Source of the DNA: Fonsecaea monophora
Lineage: Eukaryota > Ascomycota > Eurotiomycetes > Chaetothyriales > Herpotrichiellaceae
Length of the DNA: 64,000 bases
Assembly: GCF_001642475.1 (NCBI RefSeq)
Contig: NW_019173997.1
Location: 62,001-126,000 of the forward strand
Reading direction: 5' to 3'
The position numbers and the translations under genes were made by a program. Of this stretch, positions 32,473 to 44,639 are shown piece after piece (within the stretch, counting starts at the first letter, position 1; each line of letters starts with the position of its first letter). The notes beneath the pieces were generated by a model. It worked only from the letters and a program-made list of their open reading frames with translations. It did not search any database and was not told the DNA's origin.

Positions 32473-33356
32473 TGTCACTGATTCATACAGATGTTTCCGA
32501 GAGGAACATTGTGATGTGTGACCTTCAAGCAATTAAGCCTCGAAACTTATAGAGAAGTCCAGCAAGGGAACCACAGGGACTTCTGTCAACGTTGACCTGA
32601 CCTTGTTTACGAGCGTCGATATCCGCAAGGCATTGCTGAAGTGTTGGAGGCCTGACGATTGCATGGGTGACCTGCACAGCTGAGAGTGAGACAGTACCGA
32701 GTAGTGTGAACTGAACGCGGGCTGGCCGGAGAGAAGTGCTTTGACGACGGCAGATACATGGAGAATAGTGACGGCGTGAATGAGATAGGGGAGATTTGCA
32801 GAGGCTTAGCCATCAGAAGATGTCGAGGCTTTTGAGGCGTTGAAGCTGCGGGTGTCGGCGACTTGGTGCTTGCGCAGCCTGCGAAACAGACCAATCGAAA
32901 ATATGACTGTTTTGGGAAGGTGGGGACATTTGTCTCCCTGTATCTCTCCTTCACTCTCCTCTGTCTCTCTTTTCCTCCCTGCCCTACTCTGCGCTCCATC
33001 TCGCTGACGTCCACCAAATCCCTCCGCCTCCGTTCAATTCAATCTAGTCACTACTTCACCCATCATCGTCATGGACGGCACGTATCTCCATGCCTTGTTT
33101 TCCTACACTCACAGTACCGCAACACCTCGTCCACAATGAGCACTGATTAGCCTCACCGCCTGAGGCCATTCCCCTCTCGGTGATTTTCTCGATTGGCTCA
33201 GCTTCGCAAGGCATTCAGCGTCAGTTGTTTCATGATGGACACCGCACGTACATGCCTCCTCTCTGAGGGTATAAGAACCTCAGAGACCACGACTTCAAGT
33301 CTCGAGCAAACCCTCCACAAGGCCGACTACAAAAACAGTACTACCTTTCAATCTTC
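32473..33356. promoter_or_regulatory. Divergent region between Zn2Cys6 and ferritin-like genes
   Basis: 884 bp with both promoters. A GTACCGAGTA element occurs near 32693. A minus-strand frame (32607-33017) shows no protein features. Confidence 0.5.
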
Positions 33357-34439
33357 ATGGCAGTCTTGCGCTTTAATCCTCTTGCCGCCGCCCTGGCGTT
33401 TGGTCTGGCATGCTGTGCACCTATGACAGAGCCACTCTTCTCCCAACTGTCCGACCCGTCCTACGGTCCGATTCCAGGTCAGTCTGGAACGTACAGCACG
33501 TATAACGGCACAGCAGCTCCGTTCCCTGGCAATATCACAGGTGCCATAGTCAACACGACTTTCGGACCTCCTGGCGAAGACGACCTCCTCTTTCAGAACC
33601 TGCTGTCTGCCGAGTGGGTCATCTTCTCCTTCTATCAACAAGGGGTTGAGCGGTTCAACACGACAGCCTTCGCTGAGGCTGGCTTTCCCAACACCACCTA
33701 TGAGCGTATTCAGCAGATCCGTGACAATGAAGCCGGTCATCTACGTATCTTTCAGAACCAAATATCCACCAACTCGGTCAAGCCCGGCCCGTGTCAATAC
33801 CAGTATCCCTATGAAGACCCGATTAGTTACATTGCGCTTCAGACCGTCATTGAGATCTCCAGCATGGCCTTCCTCACCGGGCTGGAGTTGCAAGCCAAAC
33901 TCACTTTGTCCAAGGCCGCCCTTGTGGCCATAGCCGCGACCGAGTCGCGTCACAATACATGGTCACTCATTGACAACTGGAAGTCCACCCCATTTGCTGG
34001 GCCAACGGATACTGTGTATCCATATGCGAACCAGATTCTGGATTTCACCAATGAATGGGTTGTCAACGGCTCCTGCCCAGGCGAGAACCCTGTATATCCC
34101 ACGCCGCGCCAGAACCTCCCACAAATATCCCCCGGCGCTGGTACAACGGGTATCACGCCTGGCTCAACTTTGGTGTTCAATTTCACCCAGCCCGATAACC
34201 AACCTCAGTTTGCTCCTAACAAGGACTACTACGCTGTCTTTTTTCATGGCCTCTACAATATCTCGGTTCCATTCAATACAACATCCTACAGTGCGGTGAT
34301 ACCAGCAGAGATCGAGCCGCTGGGTATTATCATTGCTGTCATTGCGGACAAAGAAGGTGCACCAACCAAAGAGAATGTCGTTGCCGGGACGTTGATGCTG
34401 CCCGAGAGTCCCGCCGTACTTGCTGATACAGGTGTCTGA
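33357..34439 (+). CDS. Secreted ferritin-like (Rds1-type stress) protein
   Basis: Intronless, 360 residues. A signal peptide (MAVLRFNPLAAALAFGLACCAP) is present. About a dozen N-glycosylation sequons (for example NGT, NIT, NTT, NFT, NIS) fit secretion. The core has the ferritin-like four-helix pattern with Glu and His residues in LLSAEWVIFSFYQQG, IRDNEAGHLRIF, VIEISSMAFLTGLELQAK and AATESRHNTW, which could bind two metals. This is the Rds1/Ferritin_2 family, first known from a stress-responsive gene of fission yeast. A distal ~90-residue beta-rich domain follows. Activity is not established. Divergent from one Zn2Cys6 gene; another lies downstream. Confidence 0.88.
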   Translation: MAVLRFNPLAAALAFGLACCAPMTEPLFSQLSDPSYGPIPGQSGTYSTYNGTAAPFPGNITGAIVNTTFGPPGEDDLLFQNLLSAEWVIFSFYQQGVERFNTTAFAEAGFPNTTYERIQQIRDNEAGHLRIFQNQISTNSVKPGPCQYQYPYEDPISYIALQTVIEISSMAFLTGLELQAKLTLSKAALVAIAATESRHNTWSLIDNWKSTPFAGPTDTVYPYANQILDFTNEWVVNGSCPGENPVYPTPRQNLPQISPGAGTTGITPGSTLVFNFTQPDNQPQFAPNKDYYAVFFHGLYNISVPFNTTSYSAVIPAEIEPLGIIIAVIADKEGAPTKENVVAGTLMLPESPAVLADTGV

Positions 34440-35252
34440 AACTAATAACTTAAGATACAGAGTTGGGCGGGGTTGGACGGGGTTGGACGGGGGTTGTACT
34501 GGGCGGGCTCAAAGGGGGTCAGTCGGGTTGTCCATTACCAGCAAATACAAGTCATTTATATTAGTTCGTTGCTCTTCTCATCTCATCTGGATATTGACAT
34601 AACTGAGAGAAAAGTAATCCCATTTTCCATGCACCTAAACAGACACCGACTGTCGCCGGCCCGGCAGAAATAAAGGCATTAGCACTCTCCGTCCCTTTCA
34701 TTGTCTAGACATATATGAAGTACTTGGGTTGCTTAAGCCGAGCGGAAAGTATGCATATGCTCGGTCGGGCATACACTATACATTGAGCGTAAGACAAGGC
34801 CTTGAAGGAACTAACTACTCGTAGTCGTGCTCGAGGGGGCTCATGTGATTTTGTCTATCATCTCCAACACCGCGTCCCGAGCAATAATATATATATATAT
34901 CTGTGTATTAAACATTTCGGCCTCTTATCGTCATCGCAGCGCCTTTCCACCAAGGCAGCCTGCGACAAAAGCACCGAACGACTGACGGAAGGACAGCCAG
35001 CCAGCCAGCCAGCCAGCCAACTAGCCAGCCCTTGATGCGAACTTCGACAGTGGACAGCGGATAGTGCACGACTCTATTGTCTTTTGACACGACAAAGTTT
35101 TGAAGAAGAAAGGCACAGTCTGACAAGAAAATAGACGCCCTCTCGGATTTTAGATAGTCCCTCGCTCAAGGTGGCCTTGCGCAGAAGTTTTACCAAGAAC
35201 CATGATCATCAAGACAGCAGCTGGATGCCGCAAGAACGGGGACATGATGGGC
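34440..35252. other. Convergent intergenic region with simple repeats
   Basis: No gene seen. It contains a GGGGTTGGAC direct repeat near 34469-34492, an AT dinucleotide run near 34887-34899 and an AGCC microsatellite at ~34987-35008. Confidence 0.6.
34987..35008. repeat. AGCC tetranucleotide microsatellite
   Basis: About five AGCC units, then an imperfect continuation to 35028. Same repeat class as at 6994 and 61497. Confidence 0.85.
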
Positions 35253-36816
35253 TCAGAGGTCAAGCAGGTCTGCAGCACTAATACACTCCAAGATTCCACA
35301 TCCGAGAATCCTCCCCACGAAAGACAACTGGTTCCTGAACCACTGTTTGTGCTCCATAGGCAAGCTCCCAATGCACGAGGCAATGCCAAGTGGCCACACA
35401 GTTAGATCGGCTATGTACGGGGTGATCTCAGCATCTGTGTTCAGTGTGATCTCGGTTTGCTGCTGACCCCTGTCTGTGACCTTGAACCTCTCAAGGACAA
35501 ATGGAATACTCGAGGACATGTCCACTGACGTGGCTATGAGGCGCGAGTGGCACTCTTTCACCTCGTGGGCGTAGACAGATGAATCTGAATATGGTTGAAT
35601 GAGCTCGAGGATCTTCAGCCATGCTTGATTGACCAATAGCCTTGTAGCCGAGTAGTTCAGCCACAGGGTAGCGTAGGCAATGCTGGAGTAGCTGTAAACC
35701 TCCGAGGAGAAGAAGTCTCGAGTAGGCAAAAACGACGTCGTGGGCATGAGATGCCGACGTGGGTACCAGGAACTTGGAATTCGAATCGCCCAGTCGCGCA
35801 GGGCATGGTCTAAGTTCGCTGCTTCGCTGCGCAGTTTCTGAAGCTCTTGTAACAGTTTCGGATTGCTTCTGTTCGGCTGGAAATTATTCCGTTGCAAGAT
35901 CGTGAGCCGATTTCGAAGTCTCGCAACTTGGACCACTATGCGGTCATAATCGAGGTCTCTGCCACACTCGCCAAAAGGCCGACCGTCTTCAAGCCATGCT
36001 GGCACTGAAAGATACCGCAAAAGAGCTGATCTAATGATACCCCGCCGCGAATACTTTACCGCAGAAGTTGCCGACAGCTTCTCCAGTGGGTGCTGGTTTC
36101 TCCATATTTTCAAAATCGCAGCTGCACCATCATGATGCAAGTAACTGTTGGGGACAGTATCAGCCCTTCCGTGCAACGAGTCTTCGTAGCGACTCATTAG
36201 GAAGACGACCAGCAACGCGGCATCGATGTTTTTTTCGACCAGACCGGACAACGTCTTGTGCGCGTGCCGCAGTAACTCACCATACTGCACGTAGGCTTCC
36301 GCTGCGGCCACTGAATGTTGCTGTGTCCGTGAAAAGACGACTAGTGCCATCGACGAAACCGCTGAATCAATGATTGGAATCGTTCTCCCCGAGACCCATT
36401 CTTCAAGGCTGTCTGAAACGCTGCCTGGGAGGCGTTGCACATCAGCTGGTGCTCGTAAGTAATAGTTGAGATAGTAGATGACAGCACGGGTCCGCAGATC
36501 CAGGTGAAGGGTTGGAGTCAGGCTTGAGCGAGGTCCTCTCGGCCGCTTTGATTGTCCACTGGCATAACGGTTCTCGATGTGGATCAGAAAGTCGACCCTT
36601 GGGGGCGTGGCTCTGATACATATGCGACGAGACTTGACACATCTCAAACATGTCGGTCGTGTCTCGTCGCACTGCGGGGTGAGCAGATGTTAGCCGCTGG
36701 ATAAGCATCGTGGGAGGGATTCCTGCCTTGATGCGTCGAATTTTGCAGGTGCGACAGCCACCACTGGGATACGACAGAGCATTAGAATCATGCCTCTGTC
36801 GATTTCTTGAAGACAT
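35253..36816 (-). CDS. Zn2Cys6 transcription factor with a GC-AG intron
   Basis: Two exons, 36816-36727 and 36671-35253, giving 502 residues. Cysteines at 21, 24, 31, 38, 41 and 48 form the binuclear cluster. The intron lies immediately before the third Cys, the same site as in the gene at 9917, but here its donor reads AAG|GCAGGA, so it is a GC-AG intron; there is no GT nearby that would keep the cluster in frame. The rest is a helical regulatory region with Leu/Arg-rich stretches and a C-terminal DLTVWPLGIA motif often seen in this TF class. Start chosen at ATG 36816; upstream in-frame codons exist but no earlier ATG. Divergent from the Ies1-like gene (444 bp). Targets unknown. Confidence 0.86.
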
Positions 36817-37260
36817 CGGAACATTCAAGGCGTGTCGGAAGGGACCAGACCAGCCGCATTGTCAGGTCAAGGTCTGAGGTGCAAAGGAGGTGCTTGTATG
36901 AGTGTATTGTTGTAGTACTTAACTCCATCCATTCATCTCCGCCAATAAATAAACTTACTGTGCATGCCGGTTACTTCGCCACTTGGCTTAAGTCCGTGCC
37001 TGACTTTCCTTAATCAAGAAGCCTGAAGGGGAAGAGATCGAGTCAGGGCTGCCCAGGGCTGCCAAGATCTGGCGTCACGTGTTAGCGTGGTGAGTGATCC
37101 GTTTGCAAGCATCGCGGGACCGTGGCTTGAGACCACGCTCCTCAAAATCTCATTGACAGCTGAGTAACTTTTTATCCTCTGCTGTATCATATTCATTACG
37201 ATGATCGGATCTTGATGATTAACTTAATATCTGGCCCATTGCGCTCACATTAACGACAAC
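36817..37260. promoter_or_regulatory. Divergent promoter, Zn2Cys6 gene and Ies1-like gene
   Basis: 444 bp between two start codons facing away from each other. Nothing specific recognised. Confidence 0.5.
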
Positions 37261-39717
37261 ATGACCTCACGCGAGCCCTCTGCGGCGCCTTCAGAGGGCG
37301 ACACCATCGACGACCAGATGGAAGACACGAAGCCTGACCTTGCAGACCTTGACCAAGAGCAAGTCGAAACAGTGGAAGAAACACCCGCTGAGCCTACTCC
37401 TACGAGCGGTCGTCGAGCGCCCCGATCCAAAGCCGGATCTGCGAGAAAATCAAAAGCCCGCAAGGGTGCAATTTGGATACACGAACAACCTCATGAAGGC
37501 ACTGAAGATGAGGGCAGTGTTGCCTCGGCGCCTCTCTCACGGACCAAAAAGTCAGAGGCCACTCCCGAATCGGAGCCCAGAACAATTGGAACTGCGGTCG
37601 GCACGAGGAGACAGGCCAACGGCACTGTTGGCTCAGTCTACTCTGGGAGCAAAGTTAGACATATCAAGAAGCCCGATGGCACGCCTCTTTGGCGCAAAGA
37701 GATTCAGTACGAATTCTTGCGGATCGTCATCGAAGACACGAAACCAGTGTTCACCCGAGTCAGTGATGGCAAACCTGGTTGTTTCTTCTCCGACATATAC
37801 GTGGACTGCATGGCACGAAGTTCCAAGACAAGCAAGATCCTCAAGGACAGGCTTCAAGTTGATCGACAGGCGGCGCATAACATGGCAATGATATGTCTCC
37901 TCGTCAATGTGGGCCGCATGAACACGACACTGAACTTCTTCCCAGAGATGAGAGCCCAGCTGAGAACGTATCATTCCATCCCGTCTCTGCAAGCCTACAA
38001 AAGTCAAAGAGACTACAAGTCACTTCAAGATGCGCCACGGCTGAAAAGTATCCTCAAGGGTGCAAGTGAGGACACCGATGAGCCTCGCACACTTGCAGCG
38101 ATCAAGGCGAAACCGATTCCAAGGACGAACCCAGTCAATCTGATCTTCGTCCTCTCCCAGTTTGCGCCCAAGATCAGTGAGATGCACTTTACTGATAAAG
38201 TTGACTTCTTCGACCTTGCCATGCGGCCAACCATCTCATCCGGAACCAGGGCCAGGGCGTTTTTGTGGCTCATGTGGTGGTATCTCGAGTCAAATTTTAC
38301 AAAGGAAGACGCACTGCGGAATCCATACGGCCCTGGAGAGTACAGGGAAGACGAAGACCCCAACGATCCCGACATAGTACCACAACTGGTACCAAAATTG
38401 ACAACTATTACGGAAGCAGAGGGTGATGCTGAGAATATTGACCCGCCAGAGGAAGTTGCCTTTGCTGAGAAAATGACACAGGAAAGGCGGAGGATCATGT
38501 TGGAGAATGCCAATGACCCGCCCCTGGTGATGGCTGACCCAGGAAATCCAGACCACAAAGCCCTGAAACGTCTCAAGAAAAGCGCTGCGTACGGGGACGA
38601 GGACTCCCTTATTTCTGACGTGGATTCACGGGCAAGTCCCGGTGTAGGACGATCTCCAGCGCCAGAGTCTGTTGGTCCCCACGGACACGTTATGAGCAGC
38701 GCTCTTGGGGGTCAAGCCGACAGCTTGGATGATGATTGGGAAGCAGTTGACCCACACCCTGGCCGCGGACGGTACAAGCGTGTCAGGGGGAAGAACACAC
38801 CGACACGGAGTAGAGGAGGTGCCAGACAGAGTGATGGCCCCAGGAGCCTGCTCAAATCAGGCCGTAATGCTAGCACTCCAGACACAATGGATCGGTATCG
38901 AGGGACGCCTCAACCGCTACACCCTGGCACTGGGAACCATCCAGTCATCGGTCAGTTGAACACACCCCGAAGCAAGAACGAGACTGACGTGATAGGGGGC
39001 CGACCTGAGCCAGCAGCTGGTGGCACCGGCACTAAGGCTAGGGCTCGGACAGGGTATCAGCGCGAACTAGAGGAACATCGACAGCGTCGAGTCGAATGGG
39101 CCCTCCGGAGACGTCGTAGGCAAGCCCTCCAGGAAGCACGGCAGTTAAGGGAAGGGTGCAGATGGTTGCTGCAGGCGGCCAGACGAGTTAGTGAGCTCCC
39201 TCCAACCTATGACAGCGAAGAGGAAGAAGAGGCGGGAGAATCTGGCTTTGCCGGTGTGCTTGGCCGCAGATGGCATGGCGACGAACCCGAGTCCGGACAT
39301 GTTCCTGTTGGCTATGAACCCGACGATCATGGTGAGGAAGTGGAAACATGGACCAAGGTCCTGAGGAAGACAGGGAGACGCCTGGAAGTCTGGGGTGGAG
39401 ACCGTGATCTGGCCGTATACCATGCCCGACTCCAACAACGCCACCAGGCGGCCGCCGAAGATAATCTCACTGCAGCCCCTTCTCGGCCACTCACAAATGG
39501 CACGCGCAAGAAGCGACGCCCGCGTGAATCTCCGGCACAACAGTCCCTTCCTGAAGTGGCTAGGCCTACACCACCCACCCGAACTGGAGGCAGAGATCTC
39601 AACGATGAAATTACCCAAGATCTGTTGGCTGAGCGAAGCGACGAAGACATGGACGATGACGATTCTCGTGCTGATGTGGATGGCGAAGGGGATGAGAGTG
39701 ACATGGACGTGGACTGA
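37261..39717 (+). CDS. IES1: INO80 chromatin-remodelling complex subunit, Ies1-like
   Basis: Intronless, 818 residues. A disordered, charged N-terminus (about 130 residues) precedes the conserved core: HIKKPDGTPLWRKEIQYEFL (~134-153), MARSSKTSKILKDRL (~183-197), NVGRMNTTLNFFPEMRAQLRTYHSIPSLQ split over ~217-245, DAPRLKSILKG, PRTNPVNLIFVLSQFAPKISE and RARAFLWLMWWYLESNFT. I recognise this block as the fungal 'Ino eighty subunit 1' family. Ies1 is a nuclear accessory subunit of the INO80 nucleosome remodeller. The C-terminal ~400 residues are low-complexity and basic, with a coiled Glu/Arg-rich stretch and an acidic tail (DEDMDDDDSRAD). Assignment is from memory of the family, not a search. Confidence 0.78.
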   Translation: MTSREPSAAPSEGDTIDDQMEDTKPDLADLDQEQVETVEETPAEPTPTSGRRAPRSKAGSARKSKARKGAIWIHEQPHEGTEDEGSVASAPLSRTKKSEATPESEPRTIGTAVGTRRQANGTVGSVYSGSKVRHIKKPDGTPLWRKEIQYEFLRIVIEDTKPVFTRVSDGKPGCFFSDIYVDCMARSSKTSKILKDRLQVDRQAAHNMAMICLLVNVGRMNTTLNFFPEMRAQLRTYHSIPSLQAYKSQRDYKSLQDAPRLKSILKGASEDTDEPRTLAAIKAKPIPRTNPVNLIFVLSQFAPKISEMHFTDKVDFFDLAMRPTISSGTRARAFLWLMWWYLESNFTKEDALRNPYGPGEYREDEDPNDPDIVPQLVPKLTTITEAEGDAENIDPPEEVAFAEKMTQERRRIMLENANDPPLVMADPGNPDHKALKRLKKSAAYGDEDSLISDVDSRASPGVGRSPAPESVGPHGHVMSSALGGQADSLDDDWEAVDPHPGRGRYKRVRGKNTPTRSRGGARQSDGPRSLLKSGRNASTPDTMDRYRGTPQPLHPGTGNHPVIGQLNTPRSKNETDVIGGRPEPAAGGTGTKARARTGYQRELEEHRQRRVEWALRRRRRQALQEARQLREGCRWLLQAARRVSELPPTYDSEEEEEAGESGFAGVLGRRWHGDEPESGHVPVGYEPDDHGEEVETWTKVLRKTGRRLEVWGGDRDLAVYHARLQQRHQAAAEDNLTAAPSRPLTNGTRKKRRPRESPAQQSLPEVARPTPPTRTGGRDLNDEITQDLLAERSDEDMDDDDSRADVDGEGDESDMDVD

Positions 39718-42700
39718 GGGACCTTTTGCTCAGGACATCATCCGCGCATTTTGGCGGCTTTAGCGGAAGAATCAACGTACGACATGGGGTGCGTCTGGCC
39801 TGGGCCTTGACCAACATTCTGGTACTTTTGATGCTCGCCCTGTATACTAGTGTTATGTGACTGAAAGCGGCACTGTTCGGATGATAATGTGATATTGCAG
39901 GAAGCTCTTTGAACCGCAATGAGAGGCTGTAATGAATTGGCCTTGGGGATTTTGGCCCGACCTCATGCAGCTCGGCCGTAGACATGATGACCACTTACTC
40001 CGAAGCTGAGTTTAGTCGGGCTGTTTGCGCTGCTTGAAGGCTCAGCGTGGCAAAAAAACGTGTCGTACGGGACGTTGAAGATCCGAGATGGACAGGCAAC
40101 AACAAAACCTTCGATGATTTTTCCTTTCACCATCTCCCACCAGTATGAGATGCAGTATTCCGACATGTCCTTGGCCCTCTTTCTGCGATGGCAAAATTCT
40201 CTATTCTTCGATGCGGTGATTATGAATCCAAGAATAATTGCTAGCGCACGAATGAGGCTGTGCCCAGCATCCAAGTCAAGCATTACTAATTCCAACTTGG
40301 AGATTTCCAGGGACGAGGTACCGAGTACACAGATAACCTTTCACCATCTATCATACTTGGACTGTCGAGGAAACCCGTTTTCATCTCTGATGGTCTCGAA
40401 CATTGTGTTTGTAGCTGACTAAAGAATCGTCCAGGTCTTTGTTCGAGAAAACTATCGTGATCTAGTCGGCCGATAAAAGCATGTGAACAGGTCTCGGCAG
40501 CAAGAGAAGGCGGCAGGAAAAAACCGTCCAAAAGTGCCCGGGTTTGTGAAGACAAGGTTGAGAATGCTGCTTCAGGATGCGACCCTATGGCTAAGAACAT
40601 GCTAGGGGACGATCGAACTCTTGACTGCTTGTTACGCACGATCCAATACGAAGAGATGGACAGAATGAAGAGCAGTCACCAAGACACTGTTTCGGCGCCC
40701 AGCAGCACCATGCTTGCGACCAGGTTGTGCTTGTGATATATCTGTGGACAAAAGCAGTTTCTGTGGGACGTACTACAACCTATAGAGTTTTTATCGAGTC
40801 GACCATGATACTGGTGCCAATCACTGCTGGTGACCTATTTGCTGTATTCGCCTAAGGCTGCAAATCCAGGGAGACCCGACCGAGAAGAGCGACGACAATC
40901 TTGCCACCCTCTAACGTCTCTTATGATGCCTAACTTCTGGATCCAATGGCTGCGCAATGGGGTCTATGGCCCCCAGACAGACTTCGATGTCAGTCGAATA
41001 CGAGTGCGAAGGTGAAGTGGTATTGAAGCTGCGGTCCCACTTCATGGAGACGAAGGCTGCATGGATACAGGATCTACAGGCGACAGTGCCCAACTTACTG
41101 CAGCTCAGACCCAGCTGGAGACCTGTCTTGCCTCGAACGAGGAGATTGGAGCCCATGTTCACAGGACTTTCTTGTGACGATAGCGGCAGCTAGACAGTCG
41201 GTGTGCTGTCACAGCGCAACAGACACGAAATATTTCCGACAACTGTCACTCACCAAACCCAGCCTCTATGACGAGTGAAGGAAAGAGACTCCATAATCCA
41301 AGAAAGGTGCTTGTGGGCGTGTCGAGCAAGTGTGACTGGCTCCCTTCATGTCCAATATCGGAGAGGTCGGCGATCATACTTCTCGCTAACAATAGACCGT
41401 CCAGAAGAAAGACACCTAGTATTTGGTGATTCAACTGGCAGCGGCCAAGGAGAACCTTTGACGACGCAATGATCCCCACCGTGCTCTCCTCCACCCAGCC
41501 GATGTCTCATTGCACTTTTGAACCACCCGTTCATTTCCGTTCGACTCCAAGCTACAGCGACCCGAGGCAACTCGCTTCTGGGCAACATCTCTTGTTCCTG
41601 TGAAAACCCACGGCTGGGTCAGCGAGCACCGCCAGCAATACTCGAGCTCTGTTGAATTGGTTGTCAGGACGGGGACCCTCGTATTATTGGCGCCATGCAA
41701 ATCGATGTAACAACAGATACTGCCTTGGTTCTCTCTTGCCACACCAGCACTCGCTCGGCAGTATAGAGAACTCGAAGAAGGCAGATCTCCAATCGGCATA
41801 CTCTGGTAGGGAGCGTCTCATTGGGTCTAACAGCAGCAAGCTGGTTTCGTAATCCGTGGAGTTGCGAACAGAGAGCACTCGAGGAGTCTTGTAGCCACCT
41901 CAGTTCTGATCCGAGCTGCACGCTTTTCTTATCATTCTTGCAACTCTATTAGCAGTCCGTTTTCCTCTACCAAACGTGAAACCAAATACCTCTATAGACT
42001 GTCCTCAACTCACCATTTAACCACGTGACTCTTATTCCGTTCTGTACAAAAAGGGGGTTGGATTTAAGGCGGTCGGGGCTTTGCTGACTTATCCTAAGCG
42101 ACGGGCTGACTCATTTCGGAGAGAGACCCTTTCGAGGGGTTTAAGCAATGCAGACATGGCTGTCAGGCATTCCCGTCGGGCTCCACGCGTAGTGATGGGT
42201 GGGTTTTTTTGGAGAGGAAAGTCATGATATCACCACATGTGCTCCAACTAGACGGCATGGCATGGCATAACATAGCTTTTGCGCCTTACGACTTTCCTTG
42301 GCCGACCTGAAGATCCAATATCCCCCTCCCTTGAATTCACCAGAATACCTGGTGGGCACCGCAAGTCCAGACATCAGTTCATATTCGCCATAAGAAGTAC
42401 ACATTCCTCTTTCGAGGGGGAAGAGATGTGTGGATCACTCATGCCAGGCACACCTGCATGATTTGAAAACGGCCCCTCACTTTGGTCGACGAAGAGCTAC
42501 GAATAAGGGACTCTGACCCCGGGCGCTACGTTCCCATCTATGCGTATACTGGGAAACGGAACCGTGAGAGATTGCTGCAGACCTTGCCTCTGGTTTGACC
42601 GCCACATTTGATAGGACCGAGGACCCACTAGTGGCCCAGTAAATTGTTGAACAAACCAATAGACAGCCATGGTGTGGATTTCTAGGGTACCGTTGAGACC

Positions 42701-43699
42701 CTCCACATTAAGCGACGTACTGCCGTGTTCTCGTCCCTGCCTCCAAGTACTCCGTCTGAGTATTCGCCTGAACAAGGGACCACGGAGCTAACCATGAGCT
42801 TCAGGAGGATCCTCTGAAATGCATATCCTTCACTCCATTCCATGCCTCCCCCGGGTCATCACCGGCTGGTGCCAAACCTCGAGGACACGGGAAAACGATT
42901 CGGGCATAGGACGCCTGATCCAATCGGTGGCCTGCCTCGCGGTTTGACTCGTCGCTTTCATGAATCCATATGCCACTGGGAGAACCCCGAATTACTTTAG
43001 ATAAGGACCCCGTTTCAGCCCTGGAACTCTGACAACAGTCGCACAGAGGGAAACCCAAACGTGTATAAGGACAACCTGCCGCTCCACGTGGCTCCACTCC
43101 ACCCAATCTCGACCTTTTGCCTTGTAGAGTTTGCGAATTACATTCTCAGTGGGTAGCTCCAACGAGGAAAAGTATAGCCTTTGCCTTGCGAGGGGAAATG
43201 TGTCCTTGTAGGAGCCATAAGCTCGTGCTTCGCACCTCATGCCTCACGCTCGTCCGCTGCATGTCTTAACTAATCGCTTTTGTCCCACGAACCCGGTTGT
43301 ATTGCGACACTCCTTGAACAGGTACAATCTTGAAACTCATCCTTTCCCATTTCCTTTTCGAGATACGCCGTCTCTGCCCACCCTGGAGCGACAAGCGCCG
43401 AGACGCAAGCCACACTTGGTTGTCCTCGTCCTTTTTAGTTTCTCTTTGGCTGGCTTGTCGTCCTCCTCTTCTCGAGTCTCTGCTACGCAGTCTTTCTAAA
43501 GTGTCCCCCAACATTCTTCATCGCACAGGTTGCTCGAGTGAACCCTCTACAGCACCCGTCCCTGTGTACGCGCGCGTTCATCATCGACCACATAAACATC
43601 CCACTACGCCTTGCTGGTTGGGTATGCGCTTTCCAATCTTCATTACTTTCATCCTATGACTGACAGCGGTGAGCTTGCAACAGCGCCTTGCTCACTAAA
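39718..43699. other. 4-kb region without a supported gene
   Basis: Only short frames on both strands; none shows a known domain or can be joined convincingly. A GTACCGAGTAC element lies near 40318. No terminal inverted repeats, LTR pairs or transposase motifs were seen, though I cannot exclude a strongly decayed gene around 41250-41920 or 42990-43240. The right end is probably the long leader or promoter of the bZIP gene. Confidence 0.5.
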
Positions 43700-44639
43700 A
43701 TGAAAGAAAGATCAGCCAGACCACGGGCACAGGCTCCTCAGGGTGCTCATGGAATGGCTAGCTTCATCTCCGTCTTCCATGCGAGCAGTCTGGCTACGCC
43801 GCAAGGTCCATCACAACCCCAGAGACAAGCGACCCAGCAATATCAGCGGCCGGCGGACAATCCCTATTTCTACATACCGGGGCAATACTGGGAGTCTTTG
43901 GACTACTACGACATGGCCATGGATATATGCACCGACTTCTCAGATGTAAGGTGGATCGCAGCATCGAGCCTACACCAAGGCCCGTTCCTGACAAACCTCA
44001 TAGTTCAGTCAAATAACGTCTCCCTTTGTCTCGAACAACAGAGCCCTCAGCTTCACAGACGACTTCTCTCCCCTTGACTCACCCCTCGATTTCGCACCCG
44101 AGGCGCCGGGGAGTCCGAGTGATGCTTTGCAGCTAGCGCGCACCAACTCTGCTGTCCAGGGAGGTCCTGATACGGAGACGGAGTGTCCGGGCCAGGGTCG
44201 ATGCAACCCGCCACATCTTCCGTGCAAGAACTGTGAAAAGGATAAGAAAGAGGTCAGTTTCGAGAAGAAGAAGAAAAAAAGCCACAGGTAGCGTGGACCT
44301 AGTCGCATTTTCGCATTTAAGTCCACACGTCACTTCTACCTCCCTCCACCATCAGGGGCTCATTTCGGCTAAGCCAATTCGTATATACAGAGGAGGAAAG
44401 AACAGAACCGAAAAGCGCAGCGGAATCACCGATTGCGCAGCGAGGCCAAGCTCGAGCAGTTGAGGGCAAGGGTCAAGTCGCAATCCGACGAGATTGTGAT
44501 GCTTCGAGACTTCAACCAATCGCTGCTGAAGCACATTGAGACGCTCGAGAGCAAGTGCAAGGATGGCGGAACGGCCGACGAGGACACAGAGGCAGAGGCA
44601 GCGAATGTACGTCAACAGCAAAAGTCGCCACCCCTTTGA
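43700..44639 (+). CDS. bZIP transcription factor
   Basis: Three exons, 43700-43945, 44004-44252 and 44391-44639; introns 58 and 138 nt, GT..AG, both phase 0. Splicing gives 247 residues. The final exon starts exactly at the basic region: RRKEQNRKAQRRNHRLRSE contains the N-x2-A-Q-x2-x-R signature at about residues 166-184. A leucine-zipper-like helix follows (LEQLRARVKSQSDEIVMLRD, then LLKHIETLES). The N-terminal half is low-complexity (Gln/Pro), and a short CxxC-type segment (CNPPHLPCKNC) sits just before the basic region. It is a nuclear DNA-binding dimer of the Yap/AP-1-like fungal group. Start is the first in-frame ATG; an upstream exon cannot be excluded. Confidence 0.82.

Noticed and set aside
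32607..33017. 136-codon minus-strand frame in a divergent promoter
   Set aside because: No recognisable protein character and it conflicts with the promoter of the ferritin-like gene.
40911..43514. Several short frames suggestive of a decayed gene or transposon
   Set aside because: No frame could be linked to a family, and no inverted or direct terminal repeats were found, so no element is claimed.
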